A stretch of DNA of 20,437 bases from an uncultured Prevotella sp. (lineage in GTDB: Bacteria; Bacteroidota; Bacteroidia; Bacteroidales; Bacteroidaceae): assembly GCA_947072805.1 (NCBI GenBank), contig CAMTJK010000027.1:1-20437 (forward strand), given 5' to 3'. The notes under the pieces were generated by a model. It had not been told where the DNA came from and searched no databases. It saw only the letters and a list, made by a program, of their open reading frames with translations. Each line of letters starts with the position of its first letter. Position 1 is the first letter of the stretch. The position numbers and the translations under genes were made by a program. Shown here piece by piece: positions 13,412 to 20,437 of this stretch.

Positions 13412-16400
13412 ATGAGAAGAAGATTAATTGCAAATGTTCTGTTTTTTATCTTGACATCTGTTACAGTAGCACAGCCTTATTGCGATGTTCATAATTACAC
13501 TATACGTGATGGTCTTGCTGCGGGGGTGGTGTCAAGTTTCGCGCAAACGGATAACGATTTGATGTGGTTTGCCACGTGGAATGGCATCTGTTGTTACGAC
13601 GGTTACCGTTTTACCACATTCCGTAACCAGCCGGGTGTTAGTGAGGTGCTCACCACTAACCGCATATTCGTAATTAAACCTTCTGTAACTGGTGATATCT
13701 GGTGCTGCACATACGACCGGCATATATATCTTTTCGATACTCACAGTTCACGTTTTATCGATGTCGGTGCGATTATAAAGGGCAAATTCGGCAGTGATGT
13801 CACTGTGCGCAACATTTATACGTTGCCAAACGGATACACCTGGCTCGTCAGCAACAATTCCGGACCAAACTATCGCATTGACGATAGGAAGATAAAGCAG
13901 GGCGAGGGTGTGGAGATGTATGCCGTAAGTAACAAGACATTGCGAAGCAACAGTGTGCGTAAGGTAGAGTCGGATGAGGCAGACCGTGAATGGATATTTG
14001 ATGATAAAGGTATTCTTCAGAACGGAGGCAGAATATCGAGCAATGTTTTTTTTGAGCACATGGGTTGTCTCGGCAACAACACTTTCTTTGCTTCAAACAC
14101 CGGAGCGGTAAGTATATGTCCGCCGGATGCGTCAAAGCTCCGGACTATTGCAATGCCTTCTGGGGTTACGGCTATCAACAATATGCTTCCTCTCGACTCT
14201 CTCCACATGCTTTTTGCGACAAATGCAGGTATCGTTTCCTACGATTTGTCCACAAATACCACGCGTTCCTATTCTGTAAGAACCCCATTACAGCTTTCCG
14301 AGAATGTTATCGAATTGTTTGTCGATGCAAAGAAGCGTATTTGGGCTTTCACTTCTTCCGATGGAATAGTCATGATTGACAGCCGGACTGCTGAAGTCCA
14401 ATGGCTGATGGCTAAAGCCGATAATATCATCAGACAGACTACGAGCAACATTCCCTTTGTTCACGAAGACCGTTTCGGTACTATCTGGACAGTGCCTACA
14501 GGTGGAACGTTCAGTTATTACGACGAGGCACGCCGTACTCTTGTGCCTTATGTGCTCACAGCCAGGAGTATTCATTCCACTTATTTGCCCACTATTACAA
14601 AGTTCGGCATCGATCACGCGAAGAATATGTGGTTTACCGGTACTCGTGATCTTAACCTTATAAATTTTAAATACCATCATTTCAAGTTCACTACCGTGCT
14701 TCCCAACCAAGATGTGCGCTCACTTCTCGTAGACAGTAAGGGCCGCACGTGGGCAGGAACATACAATGGAGAGCTTGCCGTGTTCGGTCCCGACGGACGT
14801 CTGGAGGGCTTTATGAACAATAAGGGCAAAATACAGTCGGAGACGGTGGCTTTTTCCAATCGTATATACTCTCTCCGCGAAGATTCCATGCACCGTATGT
14901 GGATTGGCACGAAAGGCAGCGGCTTATACATTATTGCTCCCGATGGTACGATGAAGCATTTCACTTACAACAGTTCTGACACATATTCGCTTAGTCATGA
15001 CGAAGTATATGATATAGATATCGACAGTAAAGGACGTGTGTGGCTGGCTACTTTCGGCGGCGGACTCAATCTCGTCGATGTCACAGAAGGTAATATCCGT
15101 TTCATCAATCACCGTAATCTGATGAAGCAGTATCCACAAAAGCAGTTTAACAAGGCGCGGCGTATAACTCACGATTCCAACGGTGCCATACTCCTTTCTA
15201 CCAATAGCGGACTTCTTACCTTCTCCGACGATTTCAAGACACCCGCTGACATTACGTTCTATTCCAGCCGTCATCAACTCGGTGACACCACAACCATTAT
15301 GGCAAACGATGTGCTTCAGACACTCGTCACCAGCGATGGCAAGGTGCTTGTGGCAACCCTTGGCGGCGGTGTGCAGCAGATGACGTCGGCTTCGCCATTG
15401 CAGAACAACCTGCAGTTTTGTCGTCTTGCCAATGTGCGACCGGATGAGAGCATTGTACAATCCATTACCGAAGACAACAACGGATTTATATGGATTGTGC
15501 GCGAAAGCAGCATAGAGCAATACAACCCTGCCACGGGCTCGCTTTCCAAGTATGGCTTGAACAATATAGGTTACGATTTGGAAATGTCGGAAGCCAAGCC
15601 GGTACACAACAGGCAGACCGATGCCATATCTGTGGGCGTATGGGGTGGCTTTCTTAGTTTCGTGCCTTCCGAATTGAAGAAGAGCGACAATAGTCCGAAC
15701 ATTGTTTTTACTGGCGTTCTTTATCAGGGTGAGAATGCGCTTGAGCCCATACTAAACAAAAAGACACTTGAGGTGTCGGCAGACAACAGAAATCTTACCA
15801 TATATTTTGCAGCTCTGGAGTATACGGACAAGTATCTTGTGCAATATGCCTACAAGCTTGACGGTGTAGACAGCAGGTGGAATTACGTGGGCTCAGCCAA
15901 CAGTGCCTCGTTCAACTACCTCCCTGCTGGCAATTACAAGCTCCTAGTGAAGAGCACCAACAGCGACGGTGTGTGGATGGATAATGTGACAGAACTTGAC
16001 ATCTGTGTACATCCTACATTCTGGGAGACGGGATGGGCAAAATTGCTGTACTTCCTGCTCATCTGCGGTTTGGTGTGGCTTGCCATATACATATATAATC
16101 TGCAGAGTCGTGCTCGTATGGAACGTGAGTTGGGCGAGATGAAGATAAAGTTCTTTACGGAAATAGGTCACAAGTTGCGTACGCCGCTCACGCTTATCGG
16201 CGGTCCGGTGACGGAGGTGCTTGACCACAGTGTTCTCAACGATACCGCTCGCCGTCATCTTGAGATGGTGCAGCGCAATGCCTCCCACATGCTCGAACTC
16301 GTCAATAAAATGCTGCATTACAGCATGGGCGACGGACGCAGGCGCAAGATGGAAGCTGTCACCATCGATGACGTCACGGTGGAACAGCCGGTAAAGCGCA

Positions 16401-17272
16401 CAGAAGATGAGATAACAGAAGAAAACCGTCCGGAACAGGCAGACAATGCTCTCGTACTGCACTCTGCCGATGCTGTTGTTCAACCGGATGCAGGCAAAGA
16501 GAGGCTTCTCGTCGTGGAAGACAACGACGACGTGCGCGACTTTCTCGTTACCATATTACAGGATGAATATACAGTCTTGCAGGCAGAAAACGGCAGCCGT
16601 GGACTTGAGATAGCCAAGTCGGAGATGCCTGACTTCATCATTACCGACATAATGATGCCTGTCATGGACGGACTCACAATGGTGCGAAACATAAAGCAGA
16701 GCAGCGATATATGCCATATACCTATTATTGTCCTCTCCGCCAAAGCTTCGCTTGAAGACAGGCTACAGGGATTGAAGGAGGGCATCGACGATTACATTAC
16801 CAAGCCGTTCAGTGCCATTTACCTGAAGTCGCGTGTGAGAAACATAATTCGCCAGCGCCACATCTTGCAGCAGGCTTTTGTGGAACAGATTAAGCCTGAC
16901 GACAAGAAGACTTACAGGCTCGATGCTCCGCAGATAGTGGATGTGGACAGCGAGATGATGAAGCAGTTGCTTAATTATCTTGAGGAGCACATTGGTGACC
17001 CGTCGCTGAAGATAGAAGACCTTGCCGATGCCGTAAACCTCGGACGTTCGGTGTTCTATGGAAAGATAAAGAGTATAGTGGGAATGACGCCTGTCGATTT
17101 TGTCAGACACATCAGAATGCAGCGTGCCGAGGAGCTTATATCAAAGAGTAACTATCCGTTCTCGCAGATAGCGTATATGGTGGGATTTTCTGACCCCAAG
17201 TATTTCAGCAAATGCTTCAAGCGCGAAACCGGACTGACGCCGTCGGAATATCGTGACAAGAGTGAGTCATGA
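13412..17272 (+). CDS. Hybrid two-component system regulator lacking the HATPase domain
   Basis: A one-protein membrane sensor and DNA-binding regulator of 1286 residues. Order: signal peptide 1-20; two periplasmic beta-propellers about 25-740 with repeated Reg_prop motifs (DSKGRTWAGTYNGELAVF, DSKGRVWLATFGGGLNLV, EDNNGFIWIVRESSIEQYN); Y_Y_Y domain about 760-865 (YAYKLDGVDSRWNYVG); membrane helix about 877-897; HisKA helix pair 910-975 with His920 in EIGHKLRTPLTLIGGP; an acidic linker of about 55 residues; receiver about 1032-1145 with E1036/D1037, Asp1079 and Lys1131; AraC-type HTH about 1180-1280 (IAYMVGFSDPKYFSKCFKRETG). Other HTCS proteins have an ATP-binding HATPase_c domain between HisKA and receiver. 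Here no N-, G1- or G2-box exists, and the residue after His920 is Lys instead of Glu. Autophosphorylation by the usual mechanism is therefore not expected. Targets are unknown; the glycogen operon upstream and the convergent MG2 gene are candidates. Confidence 0.93.
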   Translation: MRRRLIANVLFFILTSVTVAQPYCDVHNYTIRDGLAAGVVSSFAQTDNDLMWFATWNGICCYDGYRFTTFRNQPGVSEVLTTNRIFVIKPSVTGDIWCCTYDRHIYLFDTHSSRFIDVGAIIKGKFGSDVTVRNIYTLPNGYTWLVSNNSGPNYRIDDRKIKQGEGVEMYAVSNKTLRSNSVRKVESDEADREWIFDDKGILQNGGRISSNVFFEHMGCLGNNTFFASNTGAVSICPPDASKLRTIAMPSGVTAINNMLPLDSLHMLFATNAGIVSYDLSTNTTRSYSVRTPLQLSENVIELFVDAKKRIWAFTSSDGIVMIDSRTAEVQWLMAKADNIIRQTTSNIPFVHEDRFGTIWTVPTGGTFSYYDEARRTLVPYVLTARSIHSTYLPTITKFGIDHAKNMWFTGTRDLNLINFKYHHFKFTTVLPNQDVRSLLVDSKGRTWAGTYNGELAVFGPDGRLEGFMNNKGKIQSETVAFSNRIYSLREDSMHRMWIGTKGSGLYIIAPDGTMKHFTYNSSDTYSLSHDEVYDIDIDSKGRVWLATFGGGLNLVDVTEGNIRFINHRNLMKQYPQKQFNKARRITHDSNGAILLSTNSGLLTFSDDFKTPADITFYSSRHQLGDTTTIMANDVLQTLVTSDGKVLVATLGGGVQQMTSASPLQNNLQFCRLANVRPDESIVQSITEDNNGFIWIVRESSIEQYNPATGSLSKYGLNNIGYDLEMSEAKPVHNRQTDAISVGVWGGFLSFVPSELKKSDNSPNIVFTGVLYQGENALEPILNKKTLEVSADNRNLTIYFAALEYTDKYLVQYAYKLDGVDSRWNYVGSANSASFNYLPAGNYKLLVKSTNSDGVWMDNVTELDICVHPTFWETGWAKLLYFLLICGLVWLAIYIYNLQSRARMERELGEMKIKFFTEIGHKLRTPLTLIGGPVTEVLDHSVLNDTARRHLEMVQRNASHMLELVNKMLHYSMGDGRRRKMEAVTIDDVTVEQPVKRTEDEITEENRPEQADNALVLHSADAVVQPDAGKERLLVVEDNDDVRDFLVTILQDEYTVLQAENGSRGLEIAKSEMPDFIITDIMMPVMDGLTMVRNIKQSSDICHIPIIVLSAKASLEDRLQGLKEGIDDYITKPFSAIYLKSRVRNIIRQRHILQQAFVEQIKPDDKKTYRLDAPQIVDVDSEMMKQLLNYLEEHIGDPSLKIEDLADAVNLGRSVFYGKIKSIVGMTPVDFVRHIRMQRAEELISKSNYPFSQIAYMVGFSDPKYFSKCFKRETGLTPSEYRDKSES

Positions 17273-17281
17273 TACTGCCGT

Positions 17282-17299
17282 GCAGCCGGAAACGGCTGC
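17282..17299. terminator. Possible bidirectional hairpin between convergent genes
   Basis: GCAGCCG (17282-17288) and CGGCTGC (17293-17299) pair around a GAAA tetraloop, between the stops of the HTCS and MG2 genes. There is no T-run on either side, so efficiency as a terminator is uncertain. Confidence 0.4.
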
Positions 17300-17325
17300 T
17301 GGAGGCATGGCCCCGCATTAGGAAA

Positions 17326-20121
17326 TCATTTCATCCTTATCAGTCTGCCGTCGTGAGTAATTCCGGCGGCAGATATTTTTATCTTCGTTTCCTTGCTGTT
17401 GTTGAAGAACGAGAGGTTCAGATAGCCCTCTGCATCGGTCTTTGCGTTCGCATTCCAGTATAGTGTGCGCCTGTAGTCGGTGGGAGATTCGGGCTGCCAG
17501 TTGAGGTAGTCGGGCGAATAGAATTCTGCTGGCTCGTTGAATCCGTGCAATATTATGTGTCTGTCACGCATTGAAATCTGTTCGCCAGGGTCTTCTGTCG
17601 GTATTATTTGTACTGTAGCGTCAGGCTCTACCACCGATATTTCCATCGGTGCGTCCTCGTTTCGCGGTTCATAGTCGGTAAAGAAGCGCAGCGTTTTCAT
17701 GCTTTTCAGCTTCAGACGCTCGTATATGTAGTACACCGTTATTGTCGGCGCACTATCATGTATTCTTTCCTCTTCGGGCGTATAATTGCGGTAGTACACG
17801 AAGTTGTCTAATCTGCCGTCCACGTTGAAGCGGTTGTAGCGCCCCATGTTGCCATACAGGAAGCGTGCAGCCTGTACGGGGAACTGTCTCATGTCGAGCA
17901 TGCCGTAACTCAGTCCGTAGTCTGTTATGGTGTTGTACATGTCGTAGGCATTGCAGACGTATGTAGGTTTGGTGTAATCTATTCCCCTCTTGCCACGCCG
18001 TTTTGTGGTCACGTCCACATTGCTTAGCATGTGGTCTTCGTTGCCTATTCCCCATAGCGAGTCGTTGTCGATGTCGAGCGATGTGCGCAGTTCCGGCAGA
18101 TGGGTCTGGTAGTAATTGTATTTTTCGGTGAAAACAGGGAAGAAGAGGTCGCGTTTTACGTAGAAGTCGGGGTAAGCCAGTTCGTTTCTTGCCTGTCTGT
18201 CTATGCTTGTAGTCATGCCTTTTCGCAGGGAGTCCTTGTTGTTGTAGGCCTTCATGTTTAGTATGGCATCACCGTAGTATGGCGGCACTTCAAAGACAAA
18301 TCTGCCCTTGTCATGTGTCTGTTGCGCCGAGCCCACCACAGCATCGGGGAATATTATTTCTGCTTCCACCGTCACCTCCTTCTTCATGGGTTTGTGGTTT
18401 ACGCCGAGATGAGCGTTTGTAAGATGTATCTTGTCATACTCTATGCGCAGTATCTCGTCGTTTATGCTTGTTTTTGTTGCCGTTGTTTCGGCTGCTTCCT
18501 CCGTTATTTCCGACCCGTCCAGTTTGCCTATCATGCCTTTGCCCAGTCTCCACATTCTTATTTCTTCGGGTTCGGTAGGTTCTAATGACAACATCTTGTA
18601 CACTCGGCCTTCTATTGTCATCGATTTCTCGGGCTGATAGCGTCTTACCATCAGTGTTGTGTCCGACAGCTCCTGCCATTTGTATTTGCGCCAGCCCTGC
18701 ACCAGCATGAGCAGGTCGAGTGCCTCTCTATGCTGCTCATCGTCGCTCTCGAAGTAGTATTTGGGATTTGCTATAAAACCTTTCAACTCACTGCATAGCA
18801 GCAGGTCGGTCATTATGTCGCCGTTGTCGTATGTATCGTCGTCGGTCTCGCTGTCTCGCACAGCCACCGACAGAAGGGTGGGAGAGTCTATACCGTTGCA
18901 GTGCAGACCGAGGTTTATTTGTTCGTAGGGAGCATATTTCTTTTTCGTGTCGTTTTCTATGCTCACCGTAGAATAGTCGTAGTCGTGGTTGTTTACGAAG
19001 AACAGACGGTCTGCCACGATATGTCCGTCGTTGTCAAACAGTGTTATGTCGTTCACGCCGGTGGGCAGTTGCGGTATGGAGACGGTCGCTTTTCCGTCGT
19101 TTCCGAAGGTTATCGCGCTGAAGTGCTTCAGTACGCCGCGGCAAATCACGGATATTGCGTATTGGCGGTCGTCGGGCAGGTTGCGTGCGTAGATTTCCAT
19201 TGTGTTGCCTTTCAGCATCATTGCTGCTCCGGATGTTACGGCTTCAGGCAGGTCAAACGAGTATTCTTCGTCTTTCCATTTGAATGTTGCCTTCAGCCTC
19301 TCGCTTCCCGGCGTTACGGTGAAGCTTCCACGTCCCATGTGTTGTGTCTGTATTTTTGCTACATCGCCGTTTGTGTTTCTCACAGTGCCGCTTATGTTTA
19401 CGGCTGCACCATTTTGGTCGGTCAGTTCGAAAGCCACCCTGTTGGTCACACCCTCCACCAGCGTGCCGCCTTCTGGGAAGAATGTTGCAATAAGTTTGCG
19501 CTTGGCAGCCTTCATGATGTGCTGTTTAGGTCGTCCCGACATCTGTTTGTAGGTGTAGTTGCCGGGCTCTTCAGGGCGTGTGTAGATGGGGAATACTCTC
19601 GAGTACAGCCCATCCCATTGGCGGAAATAGTCGGCAGCCATCTCGTTATTATAGAAAAGATAAGCATCCTCCTTGCTGAAACGGTGTGTCGTGGAATTGA
19701 AGTTTAGCATCCATTTGGTGTATGCTCTCAGCTCGTAGTAGCCGGAATATATAGAGTCCGGGATGTGGAAGTTGCCGCAGCTGAAGCCCCTGTCGCTGAC
19801 AATGATGTGCTGTCGTTCCACAAGCATTCCGTCTGGCGAAAGCAGTTCTACGTAGAGTATGCGGCTCATGTCTGTAAAGGTAAGGTTGTCTGCCCTCACC
19901 ACATAGGCTTTATACCACAGAGTATCGCCGGTAAAGTAGCACATATTGTCGGTGTGGATGTACACTTTTTCCTGCACCTGCTTTTCAGATGCGGCTTCGA
20001 GTGTCATTCTTATTTCGTCGAGTGAGCGTGATTGTGCAGAGGCATTTGCTGTGAAGAGGATAAATGCCATGAATACAGGCGTAAGGAGTATGCGGTAGAT
20101 TGTTTTCTCTGAATATGTCAT
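17326..20121 (-). CDS. MG2-domain (macroglobulin-like) large envelope protein
   Basis: Function not known. It is a 931-residue exported protein of a family common in Bacteroidetes, made of beta-sandwich domains and often annotated as an alpha-2-macroglobulin MG2 or TonB-plug-related protein. Residues 1-30 form a signal peptide (MTYSEKTIYRILLTPVFMAF, cleaved after ASAQ). An MG2 domain lies at about 45-150 (EKVYIHTDNMCYFTGDTLWY, YVELLSPDG, YSGYYELRAYTKWM). Further sandwich domains follow at about 190-290 and 290-400. The family motifs LSVAVRDSE, SELKGFIANPKYYFE and LDLLMLVQGWRKYKW come at about 435-520. The end has YWNANAKTDAEGYLNLSFFN. No transmembrane barrel is seen. The open frame reaches 20148, but the -7 box at 20146-20153 overlaps that ATG, so the start at 20121 is preferred. 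It converges with the HTCS gene and may be part of its regulon, which is only a guess. Confidence 0.78.
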   Translation of the reverse strand: MTYSEKTIYRILLTPVFMAFILFTANASAQSRSLDEIRMTLEAASEKQVQEKVYIHTDNMCYFTGDTLWYKAYVVRADNLTFTDMSRILYVELLSPDGMLVERQHIIVSDRGFSCGNFHIPDSIYSGYYELRAYTKWMLNFNSTTHRFSKEDAYLFYNNEMAADYFRQWDGLYSRVFPIYTRPEEPGNYTYKQMSGRPKQHIMKAAKRKLIATFFPEGGTLVEGVTNRVAFELTDQNGAAVNISGTVRNTNGDVAKIQTQHMGRGSFTVTPGSERLKATFKWKDEEYSFDLPEAVTSGAAMMLKGNTMEIYARNLPDDRQYAISVICRGVLKHFSAITFGNDGKATVSIPQLPTGVNDITLFDNDGHIVADRLFFVNNHDYDYSTVSIENDTKKKYAPYEQINLGLHCNGIDSPTLLSVAVRDSETDDDTYDNGDIMTDLLLCSELKGFIANPKYYFESDDEQHREALDLLMLVQGWRKYKWQELSDTTLMVRRYQPEKSMTIEGRVYKMLSLEPTEPEEIRMWRLGKGMIGKLDGSEITEEAAETTATKTSINDEILRIEYDKIHLTNAHLGVNHKPMKKEVTVEAEIIFPDAVVGSAQQTHDKGRFVFEVPPYYGDAILNMKAYNNKDSLRKGMTTSIDRQARNELAYPDFYVKRDLFFPVFTEKYNYYQTHLPELRTSLDIDNDSLWGIGNEDHMLSNVDVTTKRRGKRGIDYTKPTYVCNAYDMYNTITDYGLSYGMLDMRQFPVQAARFLYGNMGRYNRFNVDGRLDNFVYYRNYTPEEERIHDSAPTITVYYIYERLKLKSMKTLRFFTDYEPRNEDAPMEISVVEPDATVQIIPTEDPGEQISMRDRHIILHGFNEPAEFYSPDYLNWQPESPTDYRRTLYWNANAKTDAEGYLNLSFFNNSKETKIKISAAGITHDGRLIRMK

Positions 20122-20145
20122 AGAAGTTGATGTTATTAGCATCTG

Positions 20146-20153
20146 CAAAATTA
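20146..20153 (-). promoter_or_regulatory. -7 box of the MG2-protein gene
   Basis: The minus strand reads TAATTTTG, a full TAnnTTTG match, about 25 bp before the ATG at 20121. No good -33 TTTG is seen. Its position excludes the first ATG of the open frame as the main start. Confidence 0.6.
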
Positions 20154-20210
20154 ATAAAATTTCGTGATTACGTTGTTACGGAACGAAATATATCCTAATT
20201 AGTACATTGG

Positions 20211-20246
20211 ATTTTGTGTCTGTTTTGTCTATCTGTGTGCCAGATT
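20211..20246 (+). repeat. 36-bp repeat upstream of the MG2-protein gene, copy 2
   Basis: 31 of 36 positions match 1223-1258 in the same orientation. It is 89 bp upstream of the MG2 start; the first copy is 77 bp upstream of the hydrolase start, and both genes are on the minus strand. A shared regulator site or a dispersed intergenic repeat would both fit. Confidence 0.65.
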
Positions 20247-20317
20247 TCATCCCAGAATCTTTCGTCATACCGGTGAAGCGGGTGAAACTATGATTTTCAA
20301 AGTCTTTTATCGGGCTT

Positions 20318-20383
20318 GTAACTGCGCTTAATAAGAGTTAATTTGTAAAGATATTTGGTCAGATTTAACATTTTTAAATCCGG
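20318..20383 (-). repeat. 66-bp long-range inverted repeat, right copy
   Basis: The reverse complement matches 137-202 at 61 of 66 positions. It lies about 200 bp upstream of the MG2 gene, beyond the 36-bp repeat. No gene is seen between it and the window end; the last bases include a run of nine T at 20399-20407. Confidence 0.8.
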
Positions 20384-20437
20384 TGTAACTACTCAGTCTT
20401 TTTTTTTCCTGCTGCAGTTATAGACATTTTAAAGTTA

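Noticed and set aside
13407..13415. ATGAAATGA mini-ORF overlapping the HTCS start
   Set aside because: A two-codon frame next to a start codon occurs easily by chance and no SD site supports translation.
16310..16516. Frameshift hiding an HATPase domain in the HTCS gene
   Set aside because: The frame is continuous, the space between HisKA and receiver is only about 165 bases, and no N- or G-box is found there; too short for the domain in any frame.
18901..19707. Open frame of 268 codons on the plus strand
   Set aside because: It lies fully antisense to the MG2 protein, lacks recognisable domains and has shadow-like composition rich in Val, Cys and His.
1..20437. CRISPR array, phage or insertion sequence
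   Set aside because: No regularly spaced identical repeats, integrase, transposase or phage structural gene is visible; the repeats seen are short intergenic elements.

Overview
The window looks like a chromosomal segment of a Bacteroidales bacterium, most likely Prevotella or a close relative. The reasons are the Bacteroidetes-type promoters (TTTG, about 19 bp, TAnnTTTG) in front of most genes, weak or absent Shine-Dalgarno sites, a stand-alone TonB-dependent receptor with a carboxypeptidase-regulatory-like N-terminus, a hybrid two-component system (HTCS) regulator, an MG2-type large envelope protein, and the debranching enzyme / GT4 / GH57 glycogen cluster of this phylum. No phage, insertion sequence, CRISPR, tRNA or rRNA was seen. 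Most genes are ordinary core genes.

Layout. At 1-296 there is an intergenic palindrome cluster and one copy of a 66-bp repeat. A secreted alpha/beta-hydrolase (297-1145, minus) follows. mscL (1511-1945, minus) and gapA (2144-3154, plus) diverge from closely packed promoters. After a 486-bp gene-free stretch comes a TonB-dependent receptor (3725-6112). miaA (6363-7292) has almost no leader and is followed by a diacylglycerol-kinase-like lipid kinase (7357-8292). A glycogen/alpha-glucan operon with a consensus promoter contains a debranching enzyme (8561-10510), a GT4 glycogen synthase-like enzyme (10525-11793) and a GH57 protein (11876-13282); it ends in a strong terminator. An HTCS-like regulator with its own consensus promoter (13412-17272) converges on a 931-residue MG2-domain envelope protein (17326-20121, minus). 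The right end carries the second, inverted copy of the 66-bp repeat.

The most interesting part is 11.9-17.3 kb, where two consecutive proteins appear to have lost catalytic parts. The GH57 protein keeps the fold and the probable nucleophile (E168), but its first motif (HQPxR) and its acid/base motif (MDYETFGEH-like) are replaced, and it has gained a coiled-coil, Lys/Ala-rich tail. The HTCS protein has the sensor propellers, Y_Y_Y domain, membrane helix, phospho-acceptor His, receiver and AraC output. It has no HATPase_c domain at all, and the acidic residue after the His is a Lys. It cannot phosphorylate itself by the normal route, so it either borrows a kinase or signals without phosphorylation. 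A possible, unproven reading is a glycogen-sensing or glycogen-binding arrangement in which both proteins have become non-catalytic regulators or scaffolds.

The glycogen genes work together as follows: the GT4 enzyme elongates alpha-1,4-glucan, the debranching enzyme removes alpha-1,6 branches, and the GH57 protein would normally cut or rearrange alpha-1,4 chains. Other genes are independent units: central glycolysis (gapA), osmotic safety valve (mscL), tRNA i6A37 modification (miaA), lipid phosphorylation, and envelope transport.
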